Origin: Bacillota bacterium | GTDB lineage: Bacteria > Bacillota > Clostridia > Lachnospirales > Lachnospiraceae | DNA length: 6,566 bases | Direction: 5' to 3' | NCBI GenBank assembly: GCA_009177215.1 | Contig: WFLY01000016.1 | Coordinates: forward strand, 3,156-9,721 | In this document: positions 1 through 6,566 of the stretch, piece by piece | How positions within the stretch are numbered: the stretch's first letter is position 1 | Layout of the letters: each line of letters opens with the position of its first letter | Notes under the pieces: model-generated | Databases searched by the model: none | What the model saw: only the letters and a program-made list of their open reading frames with translations | Told to the model about the DNA's origin: nothing | Program-made: the position numbers and the translations under genes

Positions 1-1
1 C

Positions 2-178
2 GCAATGCTTTCGGCATTGGAGCTGGGCGACTGCGTACTCACTACTTCGGGCTTTTACGGCATAGTAATTGATATTACTGATGATACCGTCATTGTAGAA
101 TTCGGAAACAACAAGAATTGCCGTATCCCTATGGACAAGTCGGCAATCAGCCGGGTAGAAAAGCCAAGCGAAAACTAA
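2..178 (+). CDS. yajC: Preprotein translocase subunit YajC, 3' part only
   Basis: The window opens inside this gene; 58 codons remain before TAA at 176-178, with base 1 belonging to the previous codon. The visible protein carries the core of the YajC family: a leucine-rich lead-in (ALELGD), the V-L-T-T-S-G-F-Y-G-I-V turn, a short acidic strand pair (DITDDTVIVEFG), and the closing segment with IPMDKSAISRVE. YajC proteins are usually about 85-110 residues with one N-terminal membrane helix; that helix lies upstream of the window and cannot be seen. In the family the protein is a membrane-anchored partner of SecD-SecF and the SecYEG channel, with its soluble domain on the cytoplasmic side. No terminator is visible between it and the next gene 48 bp on, so read-through is possible. 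The family call is fairly secure despite the short fragment; the role is family knowledge. Confidence 0.82.
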   Translation, partial: AMLSALELGDCVLTTSGFYGIVIDITDDTVIVEFGNNKNCRIPMDKSAISRVEKPSEN

Positions 179-226
179 TCGTTGAGCAATATTTAAAGGT
201 CATTAGCAGCCGGAACAGAGGCAGGC

Positions 227-2284
227 ATGGATAAGAAGATGGAACAAAAATTTGATGCAGTCACGAAGAATAATCCCCACATAATTTATGGCGGAGATTA
301 TAATCCGGATCAATGGCTTGATATGCCTGAAATAATAGATGAAGATATGAGGCTTATGTCACTGGCAGGAATTAATACAGTGGCAGTGGGCATTTTCGCA
401 TGGAAGGCTATTGAACCGGAGGAGCATAAATATACACTTGAATGGTTGGATAATATTATGGATAAATTACATGAGAACGGAATTTCTGTAATATTATCAA
501 CTCCGTCAGGTGCCAGACCCGATTGGATGGATAAAAAGTATCCTGAGGTACTCAGGGTATCTTCGGGAAGAGTGCGCAATTTGCGTGGCGGCAGACATAA
601 TCATTGCTATACATCGCCCTATTACAGAAAAAAAGTGCAGGAAATGAATGAGATGCTTGCTAAGAGGTACGCCAATCATCCGGCGCTTGCAATGTGGCAC
701 ATATCTAATGAATATGGCGGGGATTGCCATTGTCCGTTTTGTCAGAAAGCATTCCAAAACTGGCTTAAAGAAAAATATAATAATGATATAGCCAAGCTCA
801 ATAAAGAATGGTGGACAGGTTTTTGGAGTAAGAGTTTTTCGGATTTTGAAAGTATAGAGTCACCAGCCCCACATGGTGAAGAGGCGATACATGGATTAAA
901 GCTTGACTGGCAGCGCTTTGTTACAGACCAGACAAAGAGTTTTATGGAAAATGAAATAGAGGCTGTAAAAAAATATACGAATGTGCCGGTAACAACAAAT
1001 TTTATGGGTTTGTACCCCGGGTTTGATCCATGGAAGCTTGCGCAATCTCTGGATGTTATTTCATGGGATAATTATCCAATGTGGCATAGTGAATTTGAGA
1101 CCACATGGGAATTGGCAAGCAGTATTGCGTTTGTACATGATATAAACAGATCATTAAAAGACAGACCGTTCCTTATGATGGAAAGTACCCCGAGCCTTGT
1201 TAATTGGCAGAGGGTAAATAAATTGAAAAGACCGGGTATGAATACATTGTCTTCCCTGCAGGCAGTGGCACATGGCTCTGATTCCGTTCAATATTTCCAA
1301 TGGAGAAAAGGACGTGGAGCATGTGAAAAGTTCCATGGAGCATGTGTGGATCATGTTGGGCATGAAAATACGAGAGTATTCCGTGACGTAGCACAGTTGG
1401 GCAGTATTCTCGGTAAAATGAATGATATAGCAGGTACATATACAGATGCAGATGTTGCTGTCATATATGATTGGGAGAATAGATGGGCAATTGATACATT
1501 GCAGGGATTAAATGACAGAAAAAATTATGAAAAAACATGTATAGAGCATTATAAAGCATTTTGGAACAGAGGAATTTCCACAGATGTAATCAATATGGAA
1601 CATTCCTTTGAAAAGTATAAGCTTATCATTGCTCCGATGCTATATATGCTAAAGGGTGATACTGCTCAGAGACTGAAAGAATTTGTGGAGAAGGGCGGTA
1701 TACTTGTAACGACTTATTGCACCGGATATGTTAATGAAAACGATTTATGCTTTCTTGGCGGATTCCCGGGAGACGGCATGATAGAAGTGACAGGAATCTG
1801 GGCAGAGGAAATAGATTCACTTTGGGAAAACCAAATGAATTCAATTACCCTGAATAATGGTAAGAGTTATAAAGTAAGGGATTACTGTGAGCTGATTCAT
1901 AATATGGATAATTGTGAAGTGATTGCAGTTTATGATGAAGATTTTTATAAAGGAAGACCTGCGATAACTAAACATAAATACGGAAAGGGATATAGTTATC
2001 ACATTGCGGCAAGAACAGACTTTGATATGATGCTTGACTTGTATGGCGGCATTGTTGAGGAAGCAGGTATATCATCGGTAGTCTCATGGGAAATACCGCA
2101 GGGAGTCAGCGTTACAAAGAGACAAGGGAATGGTGAAGAATACATTTTTGTAATGAATTTCAGCGAGGAAAATAAGAAACTGGCTCTTGATAAAAGCTAT
2201 ACTGAAATAATAAACGGTAATAAGCTTGCGGGAGAAACTGAGCTTGAGCCTTATGGAGTAAGGATACTTAGAGTTAATAGTTAA
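227..2284 (+). CDS. Beta-galactosidase, glycoside hydrolase family 42
   Basis: A complete 685-residue protein, normal length for GH42. These enzymes remove terminal beta-galactose from short oligosaccharides (some also alpha-L-arabinopyranose) by a retaining mechanism. The N-terminal TIM barrel covers about residues 18-400: the GGDYNPDQW entry motif at 22-30, the acid/base Glu162 in WHISNEYGG, and the likely nucleophile Glu319 in LMMESTPSLVNWQ. Cys127, Cys167, Cys169 and Cys172 match the family's structural zinc site. A GH42 middle (trimerisation) domain runs from about 405 to 620, and a small C-terminal beta domain from about 625. There is no signal peptide, so it should act in the cytoplasm on imported sugars. 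ATG 227 is the first ATG after an in-frame stop at 194-196; purine-rich AGAGGCAGG at 217-225 sits very close to it, so a start at ATG 239 remains possible. No transporter or regulator gene is adjacent. It is more AT-rich and richer in ATA, AGA and AGG codons than the downstream genes. The exact substrate cannot be read from sequence. Confidence 0.95.
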   Translation: MDKKMEQKFDAVTKNNPHIIYGGDYNPDQWLDMPEIIDEDMRLMSLAGINTVAVGIFAWKAIEPEEHKYTLEWLDNIMDKLHENGISVILSTPSGARPDWMDKKYPEVLRVSSGRVRNLRGGRHNHCYTSPYYRKKVQEMNEMLAKRYANHPALAMWHISNEYGGDCHCPFCQKAFQNWLKEKYNNDIAKLNKEWWTGFWSKSFSDFESIESPAPHGEEAIHGLKLDWQRFVTDQTKSFMENEIEAVKKYTNVPVTTNFMGLYPGFDPWKLAQSLDVISWDNYPMWHSEFETTWELASSIAFVHDINRSLKDRPFLMMESTPSLVNWQRVNKLKRPGMNTLSSLQAVAHGSDSVQYFQWRKGRGACEKFHGACVDHVGHENTRVFRDVAQLGSILGKMNDIAGTYTDADVAVIYDWENRWAIDTLQGLNDRKNYEKTCIEHYKAFWNRGISTDVINMEHSFEKYKLIIAPMLYMLKGDTAQRLKEFVEKGGILVTTYCTGYVNENDLCFLGGFPGDGMIEVTGIWAEEIDSLWENQMNSITLNNGKSYKVRDYCELIHNMDNCEVIAVYDEDFYKGRPAITKHKYGKGYSYHIAARTDFDMMLDLYGGIVEEAGISSVVSWEIPQGVSVTKRQGNGEEYIFVMNFSEENKKLALDKSYTEIINGNKLAGETELEPYGVRILRVNS

Positions 2285-2316
2285 TTAGGAAAGAAATGAG
2301 AAAAGTTGGTTGTTGT

Positions 2317-2357
2317 GCAGGCTGAAAATATTTGAGCCTGCTGACAGCCTCTTTTTT
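2317..2357 (+). terminator. Probable intrinsic terminator after the GH42 gene
   Basis: Starting 33 bp after the GH42 stop codon, AGGCTG (2319-2324) can pair with CAGCCT (2345-2350), followed after one base by six T (2352-2357). An alternative perfect 7-bp stem uses the same left arm: GCAGGCT (2317-2323) with AGCCTGC (2335-2341), loop of 11 nt, but it ends 10 nt before the T-run. The first fold looks like the functional terminator although its 20-nt loop is long. It separates the sugar hydrolase gene from the amino-acid operon. Folding energies were not computed. Confidence 0.6.
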
Positions 2358-2368
2358 AGTTAAAGCAG

Positions 2369-2397
2369 TTGAAATTTGTGTATTTTTCAGTTATTAT
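2369..2397 (+). promoter_or_regulatory. Candidate sigma-A promoter P1 for leuB-ilvD-ilvB
   Basis: TTGAAA at 2369-2374 and TATTAT at 2392-2397 are separated by exactly 17 bp; each hexamer matches five of six consensus positions. The site lies just after the terminator T-run and would start transcription near 2404, giving an untranslated leader of about 100 nt before leuB. There is no T-box sequence or obvious riboswitch in that leader. Assignment rests on consensus match and position only; the region is AT-rich, which raises the chance of accidental matches. Confidence 0.55.
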
Positions 2398-2421
2398 GTT
2401 TTAAGTGACAGTGTATGCCGT

Positions 2422-2450
2422 TTGAAGGGTGCCTTATATATAGGTATACT
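2422..2450 (+). promoter_or_regulatory. Candidate sigma-A promoter P2 for leuB-ilvD-ilvB
   Basis: TTGAAG at 2422-2427 and TATACT at 2445-2450 are again 17 bp apart, matching four and five of six consensus positions. Transcription would start near 2457, about 50 nt before leuB. It lies 53 bp downstream of P1, so the two would be a tandem pair with different leader lengths. Either could be the real one, or both. Confidence 0.45.
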
Positions 2451-2493
2451 GTTGATGATGGGAATCAAACTGTTAGTTTTTATAGGAAAGGGC

Positions 2494-2497
2494 AGGG
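2494..2497 (+). promoter_or_regulatory. leuB ribosome binding site
   Basis: AGGG lies 9 nt before ATG 2507, within a purine-rich stretch that also has GGAAAGGG at 2485-2492. It decides the start: an in-frame TTG at 2501 is only 3 nt from AGGG, although 8 nt from the earlier GGAAAGGG. The ATG also gives the usual LeuB N-terminus MELKI followed by the nucleotide-binding strand. Confidence 0.6.
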
Positions 2498-2506
2498 TTT
2501 TTGTTT

Positions 2507-3592
2507 ATGGAATTAAAAATTACCTGTATCCCCGGCGACGGTATCGGTCCGGAGATTGTGAGAGAGGCGAAGAAAGTATTAGAGAAGGTAGCTGACATTT
2601 ACGGACATAAAATGTTATTTACCGATATTTTGATGGGAGGAGCCTCCATTGACGTACACGGAGAGCCGTTGACGGAGGAGGCGATTGCCACGGCGAAAGC
2701 TGCCGATGCGGTGCTGATGGGTTCAATCGGCGGTAATACCACCACGTCGCCATGGTATCAGCTGCCGCCGGGCAAGCGTCCGGAGGCGGGACTTTTGGCT
2801 ATCCGCAAGGCGTTGAATCTGTTTGCAAATTTACGTCCGGCAGTGTTGTATGATGAGCTTGCGGGAGCATGTCCGTTAAAGGAAGAAATCAGCAAGGCAG
2901 GCTTTGATATGATGATTATGCGAGAGCTGACCGGAGGCTTGTATTTCGGTGAGCGCAAGACGGTAGTCGAAGACGGTGTGAGAAAGGCAATCGATACCCT
3001 GACCTACGATGAAAACGAAATCCGTCGTATAGCCATAAAGGGCTTTGATATTGCCATGAAGCGCCGCAAAAAGGTGACTAGTGTGGATAAGGCAAATGTA
3101 CTTGATTCCTCACGTCTTTGGAGAAGGGTAGTGGAGGAGGTCGCCAAGGATTATCCTGAAGTAACCTTGGAGCATATGCTTGTTGATAATTGTGCCATGC
3201 AGTTAGTGAAGGATCCTGCGCAGTTTGATGTGATTTTGACAGAGAATATGTTCGGTGATATTTTGTCCGATGAGGCAAGCATGGTGACGGGTTCCATCGG
3301 TATGCTGGCAAGCGCAAGCTTAAACGACAGCAAATTCGGTCTTTATGAGCCTAGCCATGGTTCGGCGCCGGATATTGCGGGCAAGGATATTGCGAACCCC
3401 ATTGCCACTATTTTGAGTGCTGCGATGATGCTTCGTTACAGTTTTGATTTGGATAAGGAGGCAAGTACCGTTGAGGCTGCGGTCAAGAAGGTACTGCAGG
3501 ACGGTTATCGCACCATAGATATTATGTCTGAGGGCTGCATGCAAGTGGGCTGCAGCAAAATGGGAGATTTGCTGGCAGAGAGAATTTGTTAG
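2507..3592 (+). CDS. leuB: 3-isopropylmalate dehydrogenase
   Basis: LeuB oxidises 3-isopropylmalate with NAD+ and decarboxylates it to 2-ketoisocaproate, the last step before transamination to leucine. It is a cytoplasmic, normally dimeric, Mg2+/Mn2+-dependent enzyme. The 361-residue product has the usual family length. Visible motifs: GDGIGPE near residues 10-16; substrate-binding arginines 100, 110 and 139; Tyr146; the catalytic Lys195 in SVDKANVL; Asp227 in LVDNCAMQ; and metal-binding Asp251 and Asp255 in [12 protein letters not shown], the signature of the isocitrate/isopropylmalate dehydrogenase family. [12 protein letters not shown] near 281-292 is the nucleotide-site loop, favouring NAD+ over NADP+. 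ATG 2507 is chosen over the in-frame TTG 2501 because of the ribosome binding site and homologous N-termini. The arginine pair and the [10 protein letters not shown] motif favour LeuB over isocitrate or tartrate dehydrogenase. It is the first gene of an apparent operon with ilvD, 48 bp downstream. Confidence 0.96.
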   Translation: MELKITCIPGDGIGPEIVREAKKVLEKVADIYGHKMLFTDILMGGASIDVHGEPLTEEAIATAKAADAVLMGSIGGNTTTSPWYQLPPGKRPEAGLLAIRKALNLFANLRPAVLYDELAGACPLKEEISKAGFDMMIMRELTGGLYFGERKTVVEDGVRKAIDTLTYDENEIRRIAIKGFDIAMKRRKKVTSVDKANVLDSSRLWRRVVEEVAKDYPEVTLEHMLVDNCAMQLVKDPAQFDVILTENMFGDILSDEASMVTGSIGMLASASLNDSKFGLYEPSHGSAPDIAGKDIANPIATILSAAMMLRYSFDLDKEASTVEAAVKKVLQDGYRTIDIMSEGCMQVGCSKMGDLLAERIC

Positions 3593-3640
3593 GAAAATAA
3601 TTGATATTACAACATAGATTTAGAGAAAAGAGGATTATTT

Positions 3641-5311
3641 ATGAGAAGTGATTCCGTAAAGACCGGCGCCGCACAGGCGCCGCACAGAAGTCTTTTTAAT
3701 GCTTTGGGATATACGGAGGAGGAGCGCCGCCGTCCTATGATTGGTATTGTAAGCTCCTACAACGAGATCGTTCCCGGTCATATGAATCTGGATAAGATTG
3801 TGGAAGCTGTAAAAATGGGCGTGGCAATGGCAGGCGGTATGCCCGTGGTATTTCCGGCGATTGCGGTTTGCGACGGTATCGCCATGGGGCATGTGGGAAT
3901 GAAGTATTCCCTTGTCACCAGAGATTTGATTGCGGACAGCACCGAGTGTATGGCGTTGGCACACGGCTTTGACGGTCTGGTGTGCGTACCCAACTGTGAC
4001 AAGAACGTACCAGGACTTTTGATGGCTGCAGCAAGACTGAATATCCCTACTGTTTTCGTATCGGGAGGTCCTATGCTTGCGGGTCATGTAAAGGGGCAGA
4101 AGAGAAGTCTTTCCTCCATGTTTGAGGCTGTGGGAAGCGTTGCCGCAGGTACCATGACTATGGAGGAGCTTTGTGAATTTGAGGAAAAGGTATGTCCTAC
4201 CTGCGGTTCTTGTTCCGGTATGTACACCGCAAATTCAATGAATTGTCTTACCGAGGCAATCGGTATGGGCTTAAAGGGCAACGGAACCATCCCTGCAGTT
4301 TACTCCGAACGTATCCGTCTCGCAAAGCATGCGGGCATGAAAATCATGGAGCTGGTTGAAAAGGATATTAAGCCCAGAGATATTATGACAGAGGCGGCTT
4401 TCATGAATGCGCTGACCGTTGATATGGCGCTTGGCTGCTCTACTAATTCCATGCTGCATCTTCCTGCCATTGCAAGGGAGGCAGGCGTGGATCTGAATCT
4501 GGATATTGCCAATGAGTTGTCCGCGAAGACGCCTAATCTGTGCCATTTGGCTCCGGCAGGCCCTACTTATATGGAGGATTTGAACGAGGCTGGCGGCGTT
4601 TATGCAGTGATGAACGAGCTCTCCAAGAAAAATCTGTTAAATATGGATTGTATGACGGTGACAGGTCAGACAATCGGCGAAAATATTCAAAATTGTATCA
4701 ATAAAAATCCCGAGGTAATCCGCCCTGTGGAGAATCCCTACTCCGAGACCGGCGGTATCGCTATTCTCAAGGGTAATCTGGCGCCGGACAGCGGTGTGGT
4801 AAAGCGTTCCGCGGTAGCGCCTGAAATGCTTGTACATGAAGGACCCGCAAGAGTCTTTGACTGCGAGGAGGATGCGATTGCTGCGATTAAAGGCGGAAAG
4901 ATTGTATCGGGAGACGTTGTTGTTATCCGTTATGAAGGTCCTAAAGGCGGACCCGGTATGCGTGAGATGTTAAACCCTACCTCGGCGATTGCCGGCATGG
5001 GTCTTGGCTCCAGCGTGGCACTGATTACGGACGGACGTTTCTCAGGCGCGTCAAGAGGCGCATCCATCGGTCATGTCTCTCCCGAGGCTGCGGTAGGAGG
5101 ACCCATTGCTTTGGTGGAAGAGGGCGATATTATCCGTATCAACATTCCTGAAAATAAGCTGGATATGCTAGTATCCGATGAAGAATTGGCAAAGAGAAGA
5201 GAAAACTGGAAGCCCAGAGAGCCTAAGGTGCTCACAGGGTATCTGAAGAGATACCGTGAGCTTGTTACCAGCGGCAACAGAGGCGCAGTGCTTGAGATTC
5301 CCGAAAAGTAA
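3641..5311 (+). CDS. ilvD: Dihydroxy-acid dehydratase
   Basis: IlvD dehydrates 2,3-dihydroxyisovalerate and 2,3-dihydroxy-3-methylvalerate to the 2-keto acids that give valine (and leucine) and isoleucine, using an Fe-S cluster and Mg2+ in the cytoplasm. The 556-residue product is complete and of normal length. It begins with the family's R-S-D-x-V-K...APHRSL segment (residues 2-18). Key positions are Cys77 (VCDGIAMGH), Cys119 and Lys121 (NCDKNVPG; the lysine is carbamylated in characterised members), Cys185/Cys188/Cys191 in [19 protein letters not shown], and the C-terminal signature [20 protein letters not shown] at 463-482 with the conserved Ser468. The APHRSL and CDGIAMGH patterns favour IlvD over the related 6-phosphogluconate dehydratase Edd. 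Gly46 stands where the [2Fe-2S] enzymes of plants and mycobacteria have cysteine, so a [4Fe-4S], oxygen-sensitive type is inferred. A strong AAGAGGA site (3628-3634) lies 6 nt before ATG. The gene lies between leuB and ilvB, with no visible promoter or terminator in either gap. Confidence 0.97.
   Translation: MRSDSVKTGAAQAPHRSLFNALGYTEEERRRPMIGIVSSYNEIVPGHMNLDKIVEAVKMGVAMAGGMPVVFPAIAVCDGIAMGHVGMKYSLVTRDLIADSTECMALAHGFDGLVCVPNCDKNVPGLLMAAARLNIPTVFVSGGPMLAGHVKGQKRSLSSMFEAVGSVAAGTMTMEELCEFEEKVCPTCGSCSGMYTANSMNCLTEAIGMGLKGNGTIPAVYSERIRLAKHAGMKIMELVEKDIKPRDIMTEAAFMNALTVDMALGCSTNSMLHLPAIAREAGVDLNLDIANELSAKTPNLCHLAPAGPTYMEDLNEAGGVYAVMNELSKKNLLNMDCMTVTGQTIGENIQNCINKNPEVIRPVENPYSETGGIAILKGNLAPDSGVVKRSAVAPEMLVHEGPARVFDCEEDAIAAIKGGKIVSGDVVVIRYEGPKGGPGMREMLNPTSAIAGMGLGSSVALITDGRFSGASRGASIGHVSPEAAVGGPIALVEEGDIIRINIPENKLDMLVSDEELAKRRENWKPREPKVLTGYLKRYRELVTSGNRGAVLEIPEK
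3664..3682 (+). repeat. 11-bp tandem repeat forming an all-GC hairpin inside ilvD
   Basis: GGCGCCGCACA occurs twice back to back, at 3665-3675 and 3676-3686. Because GGCGCC is its own reverse complement, the two copies can pair: C3664-C3670 with G3676-G3682, a 7-bp stem of only G-C pairs with loop GCACA. It spans codons 8-14 of ilvD and is followed 8 nt later by TCTTTTT (3691-3697). The encoded residues agree with the family, so the repeat has not disrupted the protein. A function is not shown. Confidence 0.6.
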
Positions 5312-5350
5312 GCTCGCGGGAATAAAATTACGGACGGAGGGATTGGATAA

Positions 5351-6566
5351 ATGCAGTTGACAGGTGCGGAAATCGTTGTGGAATGCCTGAAAGAGCAGGG
5401 TGTGGACACCGTGTTCGGCTATCCGGGCGGAACGATTTTAAATATTTACGATGCTTTATATAAGCACAGCAGCGAGATTAATCATATTTTAACATCACAT
5501 GAACAGGGAGCTGCCCATGCGGCGGACGGCTATGCCCGTGCCACGGGAAGGGTGGGTGTCTGTCTGGCGACCAGCGGTCCCGGAGCTACCAATTTGGTAA
5601 CGGGAATTGCAACAGCCTACATGGATTCTGTTCCCTTGGTAGCAATTACAGCCAATGTGAATTTACCTCTGTTAGGCAAGGATACCTTTCAGGAGGTAGA
5701 TATTGCAGGCGTTACCATGCCTATTACCAAGCATGGTTATATCGTAAAAAATGTTGATATTCTTGCCGATACCATCCGCAAGGCATTTTATATCGCAAAA
5801 AGCGGACGTCCGGGACCTGTGTTGGTTGATATTACTAAGGATGTGACGGCTGCGGTATGTGAGTATACGCCTGCGGCACCCAAGGAGCCTGAGCGTGTAA
5901 GCCGCTATACAGAGGAGGAAATGCAGAAGGTTCTGGAGTTGATTGCGCAAGCGAAGAAGCCTTATATCTATCTTGGGGGCGGTGCCATTATTTCCGGTGC
6001 GGCAAAAGAGGTGGCTGAGTTTGCGGAACTGATTGACGCGCCTGTGTGCGATACGCTGATGGCAAAGGGCGCTTTTGACGGCAGGAGTGAGCGTTATACC
6101 GGCATGATTGGAATGCATGGCACCAAGACCTCCAATTTAGGGGTGAGCCAGTGCGATTTATTGATTGCCCTTGGAGCGAGATTTTCTGACCGTGTAATCG
6201 GCAACCCTAAACGTTTTGCAGAAAATGCAAAGGTGGTTCAAATTGATATTGATGCTGCGGAAATCAATAAAAATATCAGAGTGGATGCCTCTTTAGTGGG
6301 AGATTTAAAGACAGTGCTTTCTGTCTTAAACGGAAAGCTTGTCAAAAAGGACAATGGAGAATGGATGCAGTCCATTCAAAAATTAAAAGAGACATATCCT
6401 TTAAAATATGACAGGGAGGCTTTGTCCTGCCCGTACATCATTGAAGAAATTGACAGGATTACGGAGGGTGATGCCATTATCACCACGGATGTAGGACAGC
6501 ATCAGATGTGGGCGGCACAATATTATAAATACACAAAGCCCCGCACTTTCCTTTCCTCCGGCGGTC
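5351..6566 (+). CDS. ilvB: Acetolactate (acetohydroxyacid) synthase large subunit, 3' end cut off
   Basis: This ThDP enzyme joins pyruvate with a second pyruvate or with 2-ketobutyrate, the first common step to valine, leucine and isoleucine. The window holds 405 codons of the usual 550-570, with no stop before the edge. Seen: the N-terminal pyrimidine-binding domain with VFGYPGG (21-27), the ThDP-activating Glu51 in TSHEQGAAHAADGYARATG, and TSGPGATNLVTG (74-85); then LLGKDTFQEVD (107-117) and SGRPGPVLVDITKDV (151-165). The middle FAD-type domain includes MHGTKTSNLGVSQCDLL and LGARFSDRV (274-282), typical of the biosynthetic FAD-containing enzyme and not the catabolic AlsS. The C-terminal domain begins with ITTDVGQHQMWAAQYY (377-392); the diphosphate-binding GDG motif lies beyond the edge. 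ATG 5351 is preceded by GGAGG (5336-5340), a rather long spacing of 10 nt, with the canonical MQLTGAEIVVECL beginning. It follows ilvD by 39 bp without a terminator. The partner small subunit (ilvN) is not visible; it could follow or lie elsewhere. Confidence 0.95.
   Translation, partial: MQLTGAEIVVECLKEQGVDTVFGYPGGTILNIYDALYKHSSEINHILTSHEQGAAHAADGYARATGRVGVCLATSGPGATNLVTGIATAYMDSVPLVAITANVNLPLLGKDTFQEVDIAGVTMPITKHGYIVKNVDILADTIRKAFYIAKSGRPGPVLVDITKDVTAAVCEYTPAAPKEPERVSRYTEEEMQKVLELIAQAKKPYIYLGGGAIISGAAKEVAEFAELIDAPVCDTLMAKGAFDGRSERYTGMIGMHGTKTSNLGVSQCDLLIALGARFSDRVIGNPKRFAENAKVVQIDIDAAEINKNIRVDASLVGDLKTVLSVLNGKLVKKDNGEWMQSIQKLKETYPLKYDREALSCPYIIEEIDRITEGDAIITTDVGQHQMWAAQYYKYTKPRTFLSSGG

Noticed and set aside
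179..226. Possible promoter for the GH42 gene in the 48-bp gap after yajC
   Set aside because: TTGAGC at 182-187 has no acceptable -10 hexamer at the right distance, and no terminator or clear operator is visible there.
2467..2481. Small hairpin AAACT-GTT-AGTTT with a T-run in the leuB leader, as a possible attenuator
   Set aside because: The stem is 5 bp, mostly A-T, with a 3-nt loop; it is too weak to be a convincing terminator and is expected by chance in this AT-rich stretch.
2415..2516. A 33-codon ATG frame in the leuB leader whose stop overlaps the leuB start, resembling translational coupling
   Set aside because: No ribosome binding site precedes the ATG, and the peptide has few branched-chain residues and no recognisable pattern. 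Too little support for a leader peptide.
2332..2595. An 87-codon open frame starting at TTG 2332, rich in Leu, Ile, Val and Phe, suggesting a small membrane protein or leader peptide
   Set aside because: It begins with TTG just after a stop, has no Shine-Dalgarno sequence, runs through the terminator T-run and both promoter candidates, and extends 89 bp into leuB. The hydrophobic residues follow from the T-rich non-coding sequence.
3635..4087. A 150-codon open frame on the - strand opposite the start of ilvD
   Set aside because: It is antisense to the conserved N-terminal third of IlvD, and its composition mirrors that coding sequence; no start signal or family match.
5672..6118. A 148-codon open frame on the - strand opposite ilvB
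   Set aside because: It lies wholly inside a clear acetolactate synthase gene, has a low-complexity, His/Arg/Leu-rich composition typical of antisense frames, and matches no family I recognise.

Overview
This window looks like part of a Firmicutes chromosome, most likely a clostridial relative such as a Lachnospiraceae gut or rumen anaerobe. The evidence is strong purine-rich Shine-Dalgarno sites, sigma-A-like promoters, mixed AGA and CGT arginine codons, moderate GC, a GH42 enzyme of the Firmicutes type, and a compact leuB-ilvD-ilvB cluster. The taxonomic placement is inferred from these features and not from any database search.

Layout, all on the + strand. Positions 2-178 hold the 3' end of yajC (SecDF-YajC accessory protein of the Sec translocase). 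Positions 227-2284 hold a complete, cytoplasmic, zinc-cluster-type GH42 beta-galactosidase gene, closed by a terminator-like hairpin with a T-tract around 2317-2357. Positions 2358-2506 are a control region with two sigma-A-like promoters in tandem, each with exactly 17 bp spacing. Positions 2507-3592 encode 3-isopropylmalate dehydrogenase (leuB), 3641-5311 dihydroxy-acid dehydratase (ilvD), and 5351 to the window end the first 405 codons of the acetolactate synthase large subunit (ilvB).

How the genes work together: IlvB makes acetolactate or acetohydroxybutyrate, and IlvD makes the 2-keto acids that lead to valine and isoleucine. The valine precursor 2-ketoisovalerate also feeds the leucine branch, where LeuB catalyses the oxidative decarboxylation step. 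The gaps of 48 and 39 bp with good ribosome binding sites and no terminators suggest one transcript for the three genes. The intermediate ketol-acid reductoisomerase (ilvC), the small regulatory subunit (ilvN) and leuA/leuC/leuD are not in the window. The GH42 gene is unrelated in pathway, is clearly more AT-rich in places, and sits like an insert between yajC and the amino-acid operon.

I see no mobile element, CRISPR array, tRNA or rRNA gene, and no evidence for an undescribed multi-gene system. The genes are well-known families. The points worth a second look are the isolated GH42 gene, the tandem promoters and alternative hairpins before leuB, a strong all-GC hairpin just inside ilvD, and the cluster-type signature of IlvD.
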